A stretch of 64,000 bases of DNA from Hyposmocoma kahamanoa (lineage: Eukaryota; Arthropoda; Insecta; Lepidoptera; Cosmopterigidae): positions 2,520,810 through 2,584,809 of the forward strand of contig NW_020656077.1 of assembly GCF_003589595.1 (NCBI RefSeq), in the 5' to 3' direction. Under the pieces are notes generated by a model. The model was not told the DNA's origin, ran no database searches, and was given only the letters and a program-made list of their open reading frames with translations. Each line of letters opens with the position of its first letter. Position 1 is the stretch's first letter. Below, in pieces: positions 63,495 to 64,000 of the stretch. The translations under genes were made by a program, and so were the position numbers.

Positions 63495-64000
63495 CTAGCA
63501 ATCGGAATGTTTTCAGTCTTCATATTTAATCATATATTTTTGCAAAGCACAGCTCAGGTAAAAATAATAATTGATTGCTAGAGAAGTATGTCTCTTTCGG
63601 TACAATTATTGAACTTGTATCGACTTTAGACGCACATCGTGTGATGTCTCAACACGAGAAAGCCTCCACTGAATTTAACCAAAGTCAGAAGTCATTTACG
63701 CAAATACTACATTGAAATAAATAAGCATAAGCAGGGAACACTGAAAGTTTGTTCCATTTGTCTATTCAAAAAAATTCGCTGAGCAGCTCATAATCAACAT
63801 TAAAAGTTGCGATAGCGATTTACAATAAAATTATTCACTAACGTCATTTTAATGTTACTTTTAACAATTCACTCAATATAATTTTAAATTACTTGTGTAT
63901 TTCACTCGCAGACAGTCGCCAGATTCCACAAGCCATTTAGTTAGCAAATACATTACATAGGTCATTACTTTCATTGTCGTCATTTAAACTCGCAATGTGT
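63495..64000. other. Right edge of the window, no feature seen
   Basis: AT-rich sequence without exon signals. It is presumably intron of the RNF111-like gene, whose upstream exons lie outside the window. Confidence 0.4.

Overview
The window looks like nuclear DNA from a moth or butterfly (Lepidoptera). It is AT-rich and carries short exons in long introns with standard GT...AG borders. Its intergenic and intronic DNA is packed with short palindromic elements, tRNA-derived SINEs, mariner, hAT, Harbinger, Transib and Crypton relics, and interspersed repeats of a kind I associate with lepidopteran genomes. The species cannot be named from the sequence alone. No CRISPR array, rRNA or bacterial-style operon is present.

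Four protein-coding genes can be assembled exon by exon with consistent splice phases. (1) 4131-10976, minus strand: a 483-residue proline-rich adaptor with two C-terminal SH3 domains and DPF motifs, SH3D19-like. (2) 13946-25828, plus strand: an F-box/WD-repeat protein, FBXW4 family, 8 coding exons, 451 residues, with a 9.2-kb first intron full of transposons and one probable GC-AG intron. (3) 33502-36099, plus strand: a 234-residue mitochondrial DIABLO/Smac-like protein in 4 exons. (4) 42533-62022, minus strand: the C-terminal 319 residues (8 exons) of an Arkadia/RNF111-type RING-H2 E3 ligase with a SUMO-interaction-like motif; its N-terminal exons lie beyond the right edge.

Layout: 1-4130 is repeat-bearing downstream flank of gene 1. 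10977-13945 separates the divergent genes 1 and 2 and holds a broken Crypton-type tyrosine recombinase. 25829-33501 is a repeat field of palindromic modules and GC-rich MITEs. 36100-42532 lies between the convergent genes 3 and 4 and is full of MITEs. Introns of gene 4 hold SINEs, a Harbinger MITE, two mariner relics, tandem duplications and a long inverted repeat.

The genes share no obvious pathway, although genes 2 and 4 are both ubiquitin-ligase components and gene 3 belongs to a family that acts on ubiquitin-ligase IAPs. The most striking non-gene content is a RAG1-related Transib transposase relic in which segments carrying all three catalytic acidic residues can still be read, together with several transposons whose target-site duplications can be read to the base. 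I did not see a clearly new biological system. The best candidates for novelty are the modular palindromic repeat at 29.9-30.3 kb and 40.1 kb, the hairpin MITE abutting a DIABLO splice acceptor, and the DIABLO N-terminus that lacks a canonical IAP-binding tetrapeptide.
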